64,000 bases of DNA from Sphingobium sp. YR768 (GCF_900111125.1 NZ_FOGE01000003.1:1-64000); one strand, 5' to 3'. Positions 53,988 through 63,578 are shown, numbered from the stretch's first letter. Made by a program: numbers and translations. Notes: generated by a model not told the origin, from the letters alone.

Positions 53988-55786
53988 TGGAGGCCCATGC
54001 TGCCGTGAGCGCGACCGACGTACTGCTGTCCGAAGGCGTGATCCTGCTGGGCGCGGCCGTCGCCTTCGTCATGCTGTTCCGCCGCTTCGGCCTCGGCGCT
54101 GTACTGGGCTATCTGGTCGCGGGCGCGCTGGTAGGGCCGCAGGGGCTGGGCCTTGTCGGCCGCGCCGAATCGAAGCTCGCCATCGCGGAAATCGGCATCG
54201 TCCTGCTGCTTTTCCTCGTCGGGCTTGAACTGCATCCCGCCCGGCTGTGGCGGCTGAAGCGCGACATTTTCGCGCTCGGTCTGGCGCAGGTGGTGCTGTG
54301 CGGCTGCGCGCTGACCGCGATCATCTTTTACTCGACCGGCTTCAGCTGGGGCGCGGCGATCGCGCTTGGCCTGCCGCTCGCCTTGTCCTCCACGGCGCAG
54401 GTGCTGCCGGGCCTCAAATCCAGTGGCCGCATCAACTCCCCCTTCGGCGAGAAGGTCTTTTCGATCCTGCTGTTCCAGGATCTCTCGATCGTTCCGTTGA
54501 TCACCATCGTCGCCGCCCTGTCGCGCAACCCGGCCGATGCCGGTGGCCCGCCGGGATGGATGATGGCGGGCTATACCGTCGCGGCGATCGCCGGCCTCGT
54601 GCTGGCGGGTCGCTTCATCCTGCGCCCGCTGCTGGGGCTGGTCGGGCGGATGGGCGAGCGCGAACTGTTCGTCGTCGTCGGCCTGTTCACCGTGCTGGCC
54701 GCCGCCTCGCTGATGCACGCGCTGCATCTGTCGACCGCGCTGGGCGCCTTCGTCGCGGGCGTGATGCTGGCCGATTCGCCCTATCGCCACGAAATCGAAT
54801 CGGACGTCGAGCCGTTCCGGTCGATCCTGCTCGGCCTCTTCTTCCTGGCGGTCGGCATGGTGCTGGATCTGCGCGCGGTGGCGGCCAACCCGCTCTTCGT
54901 CCTGTCCATGGCGGCGATGCTGGTCGTGACGAAGGCCGCGATCATCACCGGCCTCGCCCGCCTGTTCGGGATGCCGGGCAAGCAGGCGCTGGGCGCGGGG
55001 CTGCTGCTCAGCCAGGGCGGTGAATTCGGCTTCGTCCTGTTCGCGCAGGCGCAAAGCGCGCTGCTGATCGCGCCACAGGCGGCCAGCCTGTTCAGCGCGA
55101 TCGTCACCTTCTCCATGGCGACGACCCCCTTCCTGATGCTGTTTGCCCGCCGGTTCGAATTCGCCAAGCCCAAGGATGACGGCAGCCTGCCCGGTCCGGA
55201 GGATGCGCCGCGCGGCTCCGCGATCATCGTGGGCTATGGCCGCTTCGGCCAGACGGTGGCGCAGATGCTGATGGGCCATGGCTTTGGCGTCACCCTGATC
55301 GACAAGAAGCCGGCGCAGATCGAGGTGTCGAGCCGTTTCGACATGAAGGTCTATTATGGCGACGGCACCCGTATGGACCTGCTCCACCGCGCCGGTGCGG
55401 GCGAAGCGCGGCTGATCGCCTTCTGCATCGACGATCCCTCGCTGGACAGCCGCGCGCTCCAGCCGATCGCCGTAGCCTTCCCACAGGCCGCCCTGATGGT
55501 TCGCGCCTTCGACCGGCGGCAGGTGCTGGCGCTTCAGGACATGGATCTGGCCGGGGTGGTCCGCGAAGTCTATGAATCCGCCATCTGCATGGGCGTGCAG
55601 GCGATGGAAGCGCTGGGCGTGCCGGCCGGGGAAGTGGAAGAGGTCGAGCGCCAGTATCGCGAGAATGATGAACAGCGCATGGCGCTCCAGATCGAACATG
55701 GCAATTTGCTGGCGGCGAAGGACTTGATGTATCGGCCCGGCCGCGGCATGCGGCTGCTGAGCCGAGGGGATGGGGAAGAGGCATGA
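53987..55786 (+). CDS. Kef-type CPA2 cation/proton antiporter with TrkA-N domain
   Basis: 599 aa. About twelve helices of a CPA2 exchanger (LLFLVGLELHPARLW, AIALGLPLALSSTAQVL, GAFVAGVMLADSPYRHEIE, LLLSQGGEFGFVLFAQ) are followed by a cytoplasmic RCK/TrkA-N domain (about 410-530) with the nucleotide-binding IIVGYGRFGQTVAQML. It resembles KefB/KefC, which exchange K+ for H+ under electrophile stress. No KefF/G ancillary gene is next to it. Its 3' end overlaps the DUF423 gene by 4 nt. Confidence 0.88.
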   Translation: MEAHAAVSATDVLLSEGVILLGAAVAFVMLFRRFGLGAVLGYLVAGALVGPQGLGLVGRAESKLAIAEIGIVLLLFLVGLELHPARLWRLKRDIFALGLAQVVLCGCALTAIIFYSTGFSWGAAIALGLPLALSSTAQVLPGLKSSGRINSPFGEKVFSILLFQDLSIVPLITIVAALSRNPADAGGPPGWMMAGYTVAAIAGLVLAGRFILRPLLGLVGRMGERELFVVVGLFTVLAAASLMHALHLSTALGAFVAGVMLADSPYRHEIESDVEPFRSILLGLFFLAVGMVLDLRAVAANPLFVLSMAAMLVVTKAAIITGLARLFGMPGKQALGAGLLLSQGGEFGFVLFAQAQSALLIAPQAASLFSAIVTFSMATTPFLMLFARRFEFAKPKDDGSLPGPEDAPRGSAIIVGYGRFGQTVAQMLMGHGFGVTLIDKKPAQIEVSSRFDMKVYYGDGTRMDLLHRAGAGEARLIAFCIDDPSLDSRALQPIAVAFPQAALMVRAFDRRQVLALQDMDLAGVVREVYESAICMGVQAMEALGVPAGEVEEVERQYRENDEQRMALQIEHGNLLAAKDLMYRPGRGMRLLSRGDGEEA

Positions 55787-56109
55787 TCGCAATACTGGCC
55801 TGTCTGTCGGCGGCACTGGCGATCGGCGCCGGGGCCTTCGGCGCCCATGGCGTGGCTGATCCGAAAGCGGCAGAATGGCTGCGCACCGGCGGGATATATC
55901 AGTTGATCCATGCCGTGGGCGCGCTGGCGATCATGGGCGTAGCGCGCGGCGCAGCGGCGGTGATGCTGGTCGGCGCAGCGATCTTCGCGATCAGCCTCTA
56001 TGTCATGGCGCTGGGCGGTCCCAAATGGCTGGGCGCGATCACGCCGATCGGCGGCACGCTGATGATAGCGGGCTGGCTGTGGGCGGCATGGAACTTCAGC
56101 CGTCCCTAA
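55783..56109 (+). CDS. DUF423 family membrane protein
   Basis: 108 aa, four transmembrane helices, with IGAGAFGAHGV and IYQLIHAVGALAIM followed by GGPKWLGAITPIGGTLMIAGWL, the DUF423 pattern. Function unknown. Coupled to the antiporter by ATGA overlap. Confidence 0.85.
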   Translation: MIAILACLSAALAIGAGAFGAHGVADPKAAEWLRTGGIYQLIHAVGALAIMGVARGAAAVMLVGAAIFAISLYVMALGGPKWLGAITPIGGTLMIAGWLWAAWNFSRP

Positions 56110-56157
56110 AAAGCCCTCCCCTTGCCGGACCCCCCGGCTGCGCATAGATTAGAGACC

Positions 56158-56622
56158 ATGGCCGACCACGATCACCATCATCATCAGGAACCGACCGGCG
56201 CGAAGCTGGCCAATGCCGCGCGCGCCACGCTGGAGGCGCAGAACGAGCAATGGACGCCGATGCGCGCCGCCATTTTCGATGCGCTGGCGGCGGAGGAAAA
56301 GCCCGCATCCGCCTATGACATTGCCGACAATGTTTCCAAGGCGCGCGGCAAGCGGGTCGCGCCCAACAGCGTCTATCGCATCCTCGACCTGTTCGTGGCG
56401 AACAACATCGCCATGCGGGTGGAAAGCGCCAACGCCTATATCGCCAATGCCCATCCGGGCTGTCATCATGACTGCATCTTTCTGGTCTGCGACGAATGCG
56501 GACAGGTGACGCATATCGACAATGATCCGATCACCTCCTCGCTGCGCGCCGCCGCCGACAAGGCCGGCTTCACGCCGAAGCGCGCGGTGATCGAGATGCG
56601 CGGCACCTGCAACGCCCATTGA
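56158..56622 (+). CDS. Fur-family regulator, probably Zur-like
   Basis: 154 aa from the ATG at 56158, with a His-rich start (DHDHHHHQ). Winged HTH: WTPMRAAIFDALAAEEKPASAYDIADNV, then VAPNSVYRILDLFVANNIAMRVES. Dimer/metal part: CHHDCIFLVCDECGQVTHID (CxxC). The second CxxC of a structural zinc site is missing; the protein ends RGTCNAH. The overall sequence is nearer Zur than Fur. It should repress target genes when bound to Zn2+. Targets are not visible. PnuC follows after 19 nt. Confidence 0.8.
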   Translation: MADHDHHHHQEPTGAKLANAARATLEAQNEQWTPMRAAIFDALAAEEKPASAYDIADNVSKARGKRVAPNSVYRILDLFVANNIAMRVESANAYIANAHPGCHHDCIFLVCDECGQVTHIDNDPITSSLRAAADKAGFTPKRAVIEMRGTCNAH

Positions 56623-56641
56623 CGGGGCTTCGCCGCCTGCC

Positions 56642-57211
56642 ATGACCATGATCGAATGGATCGCGGCCGCGCTGGGGCTGATCAACATCATCCTCGTCGC
56701 GCGCCGATCGCTGTGGAACTACCCGTTCGCCATCGCCATGGTGACGCTCTATTTCTTCGTCTTCTTCGACGCGAAACTCTATAGCGACGCGCTGCTTCAG
56801 ATCTTCTTCCTCATCATCAACCTCTATGGCTGGTGGAACTGGGTGCATAGCCGCAAGAGTGGCGATGGCGGCATTGCGGTCGAGCGGCTGAGCACCATGG
56901 GGCGCCTGTTCTGGCTGGCCGGCACGGCACTCGTGGCGGTGGCATGGGGCAGCATGATGGCCCGCTTTACCGATGCCGCCGCGCCCTTTGCCGATGCGAG
57001 CATCGCGGGCATGAGCGTGGCCGCACAAATCCTCCAGTCGCAGCGGAAGGTCGAAAGCTGGGTTCTGTGGGTCGTGGTCGATGCACTGGCGACCGGCCTG
57101 TTCTGGAGCCGGGGCCTGATCGCGACGTCGATCCTCTATGCCCTCTTCTTCGTCATCGCGCTCTGGGGCCTGATGGCATGGCGCCGCACGATGGAGCGCG
57201 CCCCGGCATGA
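56642..57211 (+). CDS. pnuC: Nicotinamide riboside transporter PnuC
   Basis: 189 aa with about seven helices and the PnuC motifs WIAAALGLINIILVARRSLWNYPFAI, FFLIINLYGWWNWV and YALFFVIALWGLMAW. PnuC facilitates nicotinamide riboside uptake, trapped by phosphorylation. The next gene, overlapping by 4 nt, is the matching kinase, supporting an NAD-salvage unit. The start may instead be the ATG at 56648. Confidence 0.9.
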   Translation: MTMIEWIAAALGLINIILVARRSLWNYPFAIAMVTLYFFVFFDAKLYSDALLQIFFLIINLYGWWNWVHSRKSGDGGIAVERLSTMGRLFWLAGTALVAVAWGSMMARFTDAAAPFADASIAGMSVAAQILQSQRKVESWVLWVVVDALATGLFWSRGLIATSILYALFFVIALWGLMAWRRTMERAPA

Positions 57212-57762
57212 GCTTCACCATCGTTCTGCACGGTGTCGAAAGCACCGGAAAGTCGGTGCTGGCGGATCGCCTGGCCCGCCATTTCAACACGATCTGGGTG
57301 CCCGAATATGGTCGCACCCATGCCGAGACGCATGGCGTGGAAATGGACGAGGCGGACCTGCTGCTGATCGGCCGCACACAGACGGCCATGATAGAAGAGG
57401 CGCGGCCAAAGGCCCACCGCTTTCTCTTTTCCGACACCGATTCGCTGATGACCGCCGCCTGGGCGGAGATGATGATCGGCTATGTCCCGGCTGAACTCCT
57501 CTCCCACCCCAAGGCCGATCTTTATCTGCTGATGGAAGCCGATGTCCCCTGGGTGCCCGACGAGGTCCGCGTCTATGGCGAAGATAGCGTGCGCGCCCGT
57601 TTCGCCGCGATCTGCCAGACGATGCTGGTGACGACCGGCGTGCGCTGGGCATCGGTCGATGGCGGCTGGGATGCGCGATTCGCCAAAGCCGTGGCACTGA
57701 TCGAGGCTTTGGCGCCGTCAAAAGCGTCGCAAGGGTTCGACTTGGCGCAGGAAAACGAGTAG
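57208..57762 (+). CDS. NadR-type nicotinamide riboside kinase
   Basis: 184 aa from the ATG at 57208, overlapping the pnuC stop. P-loop GVESTGKSV at residues 9-17, followed by [31 protein letters not shown] and [15 protein letters not shown], matching the kinase domain of NadR. The N-terminal repressor and adenylyltransferase domains of full NadR are absent. It phosphorylates incoming nicotinamide riboside to NMN. The dxs gene follows after 10 nt. Confidence 0.9.
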   Translation: MSFTIVLHGVESTGKSVLADRLARHFNTIWVPEYGRTHAETHGVEMDEADLLLIGRTQTAMIEEARPKAHRFLFSDTDSLMTAAWAEMMIGYVPAELLSHPKADLYLLMEADVPWVPDEVRVYGEDSVRARFAAICQTMLVTTGVRWASVDGGWDARFAKAVALIEALAPSKASQGFDLAQENE

Positions 57763-57772
57763 GCACCTTCCC

Positions 57773-59689
57773 ATGTCCGAACCTGCTACCCCGTTGCTCG
57801 ATACCGTTCGCACCCCCGACGACCTGCGCAAGCTCCAGCCCGACCAATTGCGTCAACTGGCCGATGAACTGCGCGCGGAAACCATTGCGGCGGTGGGCGT
57901 GACCGGTGGCCATCTGGGGTCGGGCCTTGGCGTGGTGGAACTGACCACCGCCATCCATTATGTGTTCGATACGCCCAACGACAGGCTGGTCTGGGACGTC
58001 GGCCATCAATGCTATCCACACAAGATTTTGACCGGGCGGCGCGATCGTATCCGCACCCTGCGTCAGGGTGGTGGCCTGTCCGGCTTCACCAAGCGGGCCG
58101 AATCCGAATATGATCCCTTCGGCGCGGCGCACAGTTCCACCTCGATCAGCGCGGCGCTGGGTTTCGCCATCGCCAACAAGATGCAGGACCGTCCGGGCAA
58201 GGGCATTGCCGTGATTGGCGACGGGGCGATGTCGGCGGGCATGGCCTATGAGGCGATGAACAATGCCTGCGACGCGGGCAATCGGCTGGTCGTGATCCTG
58301 AACGACAATGACATGTCGATCGCGCCGCCGGTCGGGGGCCTTTCCGCCTATCTCGCCCGTCTGGTGTCCAGCCGCGAATTTCTGGGCCTGCGCGACCTGG
58401 CCAAGCGGCTGGTGCGCAAGCTGCCCCGACCACTCCACAATGCGGCCCGCAAGACCGATGAATTCGCGCGCGGCATGGCGATGGGCGGCACCCTGTTCGA
58501 GGAACTGGGCTTCTATTATGTCGGCCCGGTCGACGGCCATAATCTGGACCAGCTGATCCCGGTGCTGGAAAATGTCCGCGATGCGGCCGAAGGCCCCTGT
58601 CTGGTGCATGTCGTGACGCAAAAGGGCAAGGGCTATGGCCCGGCCGAAGCGGCGGCGGACAAATATCATGGCGTGCAGAAGTTCGACATCGTCACCGGTG
58701 CGCAGGCCAAAGCGCCTCCCGGCCCGCCCAGCTACACCAATGTCTTCGCCCAGGCCCTGATCGCCGAGGCGCAGCGCGATCCTAAAGTCTGTGCCATCAC
58801 GGCCGCCATGCCGTCCGGCACCGGTCTCGACAAGTTCGAGCAGGCCTTCCCCGATCGCATCTTCGACGTGGGGATTGCCGAACAGCATGCCGTGACCTTC
58901 GCGGCCGGCCTCGCGGCGGAAGGCATGCGCCCCTTCTGCGCCATCTACTCCACCTTCCTGCAACGCGCCTATGATCAGGTCGTGCATGATGTGGCGATCC
59001 AGAATCTCCCCGTTCGCTTCGCCATCGACCGCGCCGGTCTGGTCGGTGCCGATGGCTCCACCCATGCCGGCAGCTTCGACGTCACCTATCTCGCCACCCT
59101 GCCCAATATGGTGGTGATGGCGGCTGCGGACGAGGCCGAACTGGTCCATATGGTCCACACCTGCGCCGTGCATGACAGCGGGCCGATCGCCGTGCGCTAC
59201 CCGCGCGGCAATGGCACCGGCGTCGACATGCCAACGGTTCCCGAAGCGCTGGAAATCGGCAAGGGCCGGATCGTGCGCGAAGGGCGTCAGGTCGCCATCC
59301 TCTCGCTGGGCACCCGCCTCGAAGAAGCACTGAAAGCCGCCGAAACGCTGGAGGCCAAGGGCCTGTCCACCACCGTCGCCGACCTGCGCTTCGCCAAGCC
59401 GCTGGACGAAGCGCTGATCCGCAAGCTGCTGACCACCCATGAGGTCGCCGTGACGATCGAGGAAGGCGCGATCGGCGGCCTTGGCGCCCATGTGCTGACG
59501 CTGGCCAGCGACGCCGGGCTGATCGACAATGGCCTGAAACTGCGCACCATGCGCCTGCCCGACCTGTTCCAGGATCAGGACAAGCCAGAAAAACAATATG
59601 CCGACGCGCGCCTCGATGCCGACGCGATCGTCGACACAGTGCTGACCGCCCTGCGCCACAACAGCGTGGGCGCGGAGGCGCGGGCCTGA
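57773..59689 (+). CDS. dxs: 1-deoxy-D-xylulose-5-phosphate synthase
   Basis: 638 aa. Thiamine diphosphate-dependent transketolase fold: [52 protein letters not shown] (ThDP/Mg binding), then [15 protein letters not shown] (catalytic Glu), [15 protein letters not shown] and YPRGNG. It condenses pyruvate and glyceraldehyde 3-phosphate, the first step of the MEP isoprenoid pathway. Full length. It lies behind the pnuC-kinase pair and may be co-transcribed. Confidence 0.96.
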   Translation: MSEPATPLLDTVRTPDDLRKLQPDQLRQLADELRAETIAAVGVTGGHLGSGLGVVELTTAIHYVFDTPNDRLVWDVGHQCYPHKILTGRRDRIRTLRQGGGLSGFTKRAESEYDPFGAAHSSTSISAALGFAIANKMQDRPGKGIAVIGDGAMSAGMAYEAMNNACDAGNRLVVILNDNDMSIAPPVGGLSAYLARLVSSREFLGLRDLAKRLVRKLPRPLHNAARKTDEFARGMAMGGTLFEELGFYYVGPVDGHNLDQLIPVLENVRDAAEGPCLVHVVTQKGKGYGPAEAAADKYHGVQKFDIVTGAQAKAPPGPPSYTNVFAQALIAEAQRDPKVCAITAAMPSGTGLDKFEQAFPDRIFDVGIAEQHAVTFAAGLAAEGMRPFCAIYSTFLQRAYDQVVHDVAIQNLPVRFAIDRAGLVGADGSTHAGSFDVTYLATLPNMVVMAAADEAELVHMVHTCAVHDSGPIAVRYPRGNGTGVDMPTVPEALEIGKGRIVREGRQVAILSLGTRLEEALKAAETLEAKGLSTTVADLRFAKPLDEALIRKLLTTHEVAVTIEEGAIGGLGAHVLTLASDAGLIDNGLKLRTMRLPDLFQDQDKPEKQYADARLDADAIVDTVLTALRHNSVGAEARA

Positions 59690-59727
59690 CGGTCTTCGCC
59701 AAGCTGCTGCTCGGCGCCGCGCTGGGC

Positions 59728-60109
59728 ATGGGCGGCTTGGTCCTGTACGGTCATTTGCGCGCGAAACGTCAGACCAGACGTCTGGCCGCGAAGCGGGATG
59801 GCATGGCGCCATGGGCGATGATCGACGGACTGGTCGCATCCGGCATCGCGGAGCCTGTGGCGGAATTCCTATGGGACGCCATCAGCCCCTATTATGGCGA
59901 GGGCGATATATTGCCGCACCCCGATGATGATCTGGCAACAGACGCCGGAATCGATTCGGAAGATATCGAAGACATGGTCGCCGATTTTTTCCGGCTGTTT
60001 GCGCTGCCTGGAACCGACGGCCCAGTCGCCGGAAACCATTCCCTCGTCCCTCAGCATCGCCGGCTTCGCGCGCTATCTGGACGAACGGCGCATCGCCCTT
60101 CAACCCTGA
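59728..60109 (+). pseudogene. Small hypothetical gene with a probable frameshift
   Basis: From the ATG at 59728 one frame encodes a coherent protein up to about 60010: an N-terminal hydrophobic segment, then GMAPWAMIDGLVASGIAEPVAEFLWDAISPYYGE, then DDLATDAGIDSEDIEDMVADFFRLF. After this the sense shifts to another frame, EPTAQSPETIPSSLSIAGFARYLDERR, which ends at 60109. That stop abuts the stop of the convergent transporter gene exactly. Staying in the first frame gives an unlikely tail to 60129. A single-base indel near 60005-60015, real or a sequencing error, would explain it. Function unknown. Confidence 0.5.
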
Positions 60110-61648
60110 TCAGGGCCAGTTTAGCGTGACGCCGATGGTCAATCGCCAGCGATCACCAAAGCCCGCATAGGGATCATGCACGACACGGTTGGCCGACAGA
60201 TCGACGTTCATCGGCCCATCCTTCACACGGATACCCCCGCCAGACGAGGCAAGGCTGAAGCTGGTCGCGTAGGAAATCAGCCGTTCATTATAGGTCGCAC
60301 GGGCGCCATCTACATAAGTGTAGAGTTCCACCTGCCGCCCGGCCTTGCCCACAGTTGGCGACCAGGCCAGTTCGGCGCTGCCGGCGATGCCCTTGTCTGC
60401 CGTCAGCACCGCCGGTTCGAAACCGCGACCATATTCCGTCCCCCCCAGCGCCAGTGACTCGACGCTCGACAACGCATCGGCGCTATATTGCGCCGTCATG
60501 CCCAGCCGCAGCACCAGATTCTGCGTCAAAAGGCGGTGATAGGCGGCGCTCAACCGCAATTTCGTGAAATCCTTGTCGGTCAGCAATATCGTCGCCTGCG
60601 CGCCGGGCAGATCGAGCGTGCGCGCGATGGAGAGCGCGGCCGCCGCACGGGACCGCGGCCCGGATCGCGTCCAGTTCACCGTGGCCCGCGCCACCCGTGA
60701 TCGTTCGGTAATCAGCTGCAGGTCGCCATAATAGATATCGCTCTGCTGCGCATCGAAGGAAGCGGTCGCACTGAACAGCGTGGCCGGCCCGATATGCAGG
60801 GGATAGCTGAGGCTGGCCGAGAAATTCAGGCTACGGCCGCGCAGGCCGAAGATCGGCTCCACGCTGCTGCCGCGCACCGCCGACAGCCCGGCTTGCAGTC
60901 CGTCAAAGCCGATCGGCATGGCATAGGTGGCGCCCCACGCCTCGCCTCGCCCGCTGATTGATCGGGTATAGAGCATGTCCACCCGATCGCCGCCGGTCAG
61001 CAGGCTGCCCATGCTGGCCGATGCGGTCGCCTGCGCCCTGCCCAGCGTCCCATTGCCATTATTGTCGAAGGACAGGGAAAGGCGTGGCGGCGCGGAATCG
61101 ATGCGGAAACGCAGGATCAGGCCGCCCGGCTGGCGCCCGGCAATCATGTCCGCCTCAACCTTAGCGCCGGATATGTCGCCGATCAGGCGCAAGGCGCGCT
61201 GGAGTTCTCCCTTGTGCAAGGGGCCCTCCCCACGCAGCTTTTCGGCGATCCGCCGGACCCGGCGGTCGGCACCGGCCCGCGCTTTCCCTTCGAACTGGAA
61301 CCCTTCGACATGGCCTTCCACCACGCCGACCTCCAGCACGCCGTCATCGGCCAGCCGGTCGAGCGTGATGGTATAGATGGCGATATCGCTCGCGCCATAG
61401 GCCCGGTCCAGCGCGGCGGCAGCCTGTCGCAGGGTCGATTCGCTGGAGGGACGGCCGATCAGGGGTTGCAACGCGGCGGTCAGATCCGGCGCGATGGTCG
61501 ATCCGCGCACGCGCATCGCCTTCAGGCCGATGGTTGGATTGGGCACCAGTCCGCCGGCTTCCTCGGCCATCGCGATGGTCGATTGCAACAGCGAAGTGGA
61601 CAGTAAAAGCAGCATGCCAAACAACACGGCGCGAAAGGCGCGCGTCAT
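60110..61648 (-). CDS. FhaC/ShlB-type two-partner secretion outer-membrane transporter
   Basis: 512 aa from the ATG at 61648, which gives a clean signal peptide (AFRAVLFGMLLLLSTSLLQSTIAMA); a longer frame to 61720 was rejected. A POTRA-like region (about 30-190, with LEVGVVEGHVEGFQFEG and LRLIGDISGAKV) precedes a C-terminal beta-barrel that shows GDRVDMLYTRSISGRG, LQAGLSAVRGS, VESLALGGTEYGRGF and a final aromatic-ended strand (RLTIGVTLNWP). This is the TpsB layout for exporting large TpsA proteins across the outer membrane. No TpsA partner is in the window; the RTX protein is a T1SS-type cargo and not an obvious client. Confidence 0.82.
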   Translation of the reverse strand: MTRAFRAVLFGMLLLLSTSLLQSTIAMAEEAGGLVPNPTIGLKAMRVRGSTIAPDLTAALQPLIGRPSSESTLRQAAAALDRAYGASDIAIYTITLDRLADDGVLEVGVVEGHVEGFQFEGKARAGADRRVRRIAEKLRGEGPLHKGELQRALRLIGDISGAKVEADMIAGRQPGGLILRFRIDSAPPRLSLSFDNNGNGTLGRAQATASASMGSLLTGGDRVDMLYTRSISGRGEAWGATYAMPIGFDGLQAGLSAVRGSSVEPIFGLRGRSLNFSASLSYPLHIGPATLFSATASFDAQQSDIYYGDLQLITERSRVARATVNWTRSGPRSRAAAALSIARTLDLPGAQATILLTDKDFTKLRLSAAYHRLLTQNLVLRLGMTAQYSADALSSVESLALGGTEYGRGFEPAVLTADKGIAGSAELAWSPTVGKAGRQVELYTYVDGARATYNERLISYATSFSLASSGGGIRVKDGPMNVDLSANRVVHDPYAGFGDRWRLTIGVTLNWP

Positions 61649-61846
61649 TGCCCTTGGGCTCTGTCCTCTCCGGCCTGTCCGCTGATGGGGCAGGGCCAAT
61701 GGCATCCGATGATCGGGCATTCTATCCTACCGATAAAATGCCCCCCTGCCGCCATCATGGCAGTCGCCGGTTTCCGGAGAGGCCAATAGATAGAGTTAAT
61801 TCAGCATTAGCCATGCTGCCCTTGCATCGACAGGCCTCCCGCTCGA

Positions 61847-61872
61847 TATAAGCAACCAGGAGGTTGCTTATA
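61847..61872. promoter_or_regulatory. Perfect 11-bp palindrome over the RBS and start codon; probable ArsR operator
   Basis: tataagcaacc (61847-61857) and ggttgcttata (61862-61872) are exact inverted repeats around agga. The right arm overlaps the AGGAGG ribosome-binding site and the first base of the ATG of the SRPBCC gene. Imperfect palindromes of this size are typical ArsR binding sites, and an ArsR-type gene is second in the operon, suggesting autorepression. Confidence 0.75.
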
Positions 61873-62321
61873 TGTCCGACAGCATCATCAAGACGATCGA
61901 AATCGCCGCGCCCGTAGAGAAAGTCTGGGACGCCATCACCGATCATGAAAAATTCGGCGCCTGGTTTCTGGTGGCGCTCGACCAGCCCTTTATCGTGGGC
62001 CAGAGCACGACCGGACACATGACCTATCCGGGCTATGAGCATTTCCCCTGGGAATCGCGCACGGTCGCGATCGAGCCGATGACCCGCTTCGCCTTCATAT
62101 GGCCGGCGATCGGCGGGGATGAGGCGGCGATCCGCAATGGCGTGCCGGAATGGACGCTGGTCGAATTCCTGCTGGAGCCGATCACGGCGGGCACGCGACT
62201 GACCGTGGTCGAAAGCGGTTTCGATGCCGTGCCGGAACCGCGCCGGTCGAATATCCTGCGCTCCAATGAAGGCGGCTGGGCGGAGCAGGTCCAGAATATC
62301 CGGCGCTATGTCAGCGGCTGA
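61872..62321 (+). CDS. SRPBCC/AHSA1-family protein
   Basis: 149 aa with the START-like (AHSA1/CalC) fold: SIIKTIEIAAPVEKVWDAITDHEKFGAWF, later FAFIWPA, VEFLLEPITAGTRLTVVESGFD and EGGWAEQVQNIRRYV. Such proteins bind hydrophobic ligands. SRPBCC genes are often operon partners of ArsR regulators, although usually second, not first as here. It overlaps the regulator gene by 14 nt. The function of this member is unknown. Confidence 0.85.
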   Translation: MSDSIIKTIEIAAPVEKVWDAITDHEKFGAWFLVALDQPFIVGQSTTGHMTYPGYEHFPWESRTVAIEPMTRFAFIWPAIGGDEAAIRNGVPEWTLVEFLLEPITAGTRLTVVESGFDAVPEPRRSNILRSNEGGWAEQVQNIRRYVSG

Positions 62322-62649
62322 ACCGGCCTCGCTCTTTTCCGCATTGGGTGATTCGACCCGGCTGGGGCTGGTCCGGCGCCTGTCCGATGGCCGGGAACGG
62401 TCGATCGTACAACTGGGCGACGGACTGCCGATGAGCAGGCAGGCGGTTGCGAAGCATCTGGACGTGCTGCATGGCGCGGGGCTGGTCCATCGCCGCCGCA
62501 GCGGGCGGGAGGTGCATTATGCGCTGCGGCGCGACGCGATCGAGGCGGCACGCCACTGGCTGGGCGAAGTGAGCGCCCAGTGGGACGGCACGCTCGCCCG
62601 GCTCAAGGCCATGGTGGAGGAAGGGAACCGGCAAGGCCCCCTACCCTGA
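62308..62649 (+). CDS. ArsR-family transcriptional regulator
   Basis: 113 aa from the ATG at 62308, inside the end of the SRPBCC gene. Winged HTH: SLFSALGDSTRLGLVRRLSDGRERSIVQLGDGLPMSRQAVAKHLDVLHGAGLVHRRRSGREVHYALR. No cysteine pair for metal sensing is seen, so this is not an arsenic/metal sensor of the classic type. It probably binds the palindrome at 61847-61872. Confidence 0.88.
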   Translation: MSAAEPASLFSALGDSTRLGLVRRLSDGRERSIVQLGDGLPMSRQAVAKHLDVLHGAGLVHRRRSGREVHYALRRDAIEAARHWLGEVSAQWDGTLARLKAMVEEGNRQGPLP

Positions 62650-62655
62650 TATTAA

Positions 62656-63069
62656 TTAGTTCGGCGTGGCGGCGCGTGCGTCCTGCCCGTCACCTTCCGG
62701 CGCGGCGATGATGTCGCGGGTGGTGCTGCCCTTGTCGACCACTTCGGTCGCCGGATCACCGGCCGAGGAGCGGATGCCGGCAGCCGCATTGGCGCGCCCG
62801 GCGGCGGTCAGCGCAGCGGTTTCACCCGCGCTGCGGGCGGCGGGGCCGCCGAACATCGCCTGCATCGCTTCACTGCGCGAATCGACCGCAGCGGCGGCCG
62901 GGGTGCCCGGCGCCGGCGGCACGAGCGCGAAATCGGGCGGCACGACCAGCGGTGCCTGACGCGAGACGGCGAATTCATCGGGGCGCGCGCGGTTGAACAG
63001 GCCACCGCCGCCGCCACAGGCGGACAGGGATGCAACAAGGCCAGCGGCGAGGATCAGGTTACGCTTCAC
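62656..63069 (-). CDS. DUF3035 family lipoprotein
   Basis: 137 aa from the GTG at 63069, with GGAG 8 nt upstream. Signal peptide with lipobox LSACG; the rest is Ala/Pro-rich with a conserved RARPDEFAVSRQAPLVVPPDFALVPPAPG segment typical of DUF3035 proteins. These are thought to be outer-membrane-assembly-linked lipoproteins in alphaproteobacteria. Its start overlaps the lspA stop (GTGA), pairing a lipoprotein with its own processing peptidase gene. Confidence 0.82.
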   Translation of the reverse strand: MKRNLILAAGLVASLSACGGGGGLFNRARPDEFAVSRQAPLVVPPDFALVPPAPGTPAAAAVDSRSEAMQAMFGGPAARSAGETAALTAAGRANAAAGIRSSAGDPATEVVDKGSTTRDIIAAPEGDGQDARAATPN

Positions 63070-63578
63070 TTCAAAGTCTCCGTCTTTGCGCTCTTGTCGC
63101 GCAGCAGCAGCGCCCGCGCAAGCAGGATCAACACGCCGATCGTGATGGCGGCGTCCGCCAGGTTGAAAATCAGGAAAGGCCGCCATTCGCCGAAATGCAA
63201 ATCCGCATAATCAACGACATAGCCCAGCCGGATGCGATCCACGATATTGCCGATCGCCCCGCCCAGCACCATGCCCAGCGCCGCGACATCCTGCCGCGCG
63301 CGCTCCCGCCACATCCACACGCCCACAAAGGCGGCGATCAGAAAGGTCATGCCGACCAGCGCCCAGCGCGCCATATCGGTATCGGCATGGAAGAAGCCCA
63401 TGGAAACACCACGATTTTCCAGCCAGCGCAGGCGGAAGATCGGCAATATCTCGATCCCCTCGTCCAGCCGGCTCTTGAGCGCCAGCGGATAGGTGACGGT
63501 ATATTTGACGAGCTGGTCCAGCGCGAGCGTCACGATCGCGACGGTCAGCCCCAGCGGGCGATGATTGATGGCAGCCAT
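63066..63578 (-). CDS. lspA: Lipoprotein signal peptidase (signal peptidase II)
   Basis: 170 aa with four transmembrane helices. The two catalytic aspartates are in GAIGNIVDRIRLGYVVD and FNLADAAITIGVL. It cleaves the signal peptide of prolipoproteins after acylation. It lies downstream of ileS with a 245-bp gap containing an inverted repeat. Coupled to the DUF3035 gene. Confidence 0.95.
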   Translation of the reverse strand: MAAINHRPLGLTVAIVTLALDQLVKYTVTYPLALKSRLDEGIEILPIFRLRWLENRGVSMGFFHADTDMARWALVGMTFLIAAFVGVWMWRERARQDVAALGMVLGGAIGNIVDRIRLGYVVDYADLHFGEWRPFLIFNLADAAITIGVLILLARALLLRDKSAKTETLK

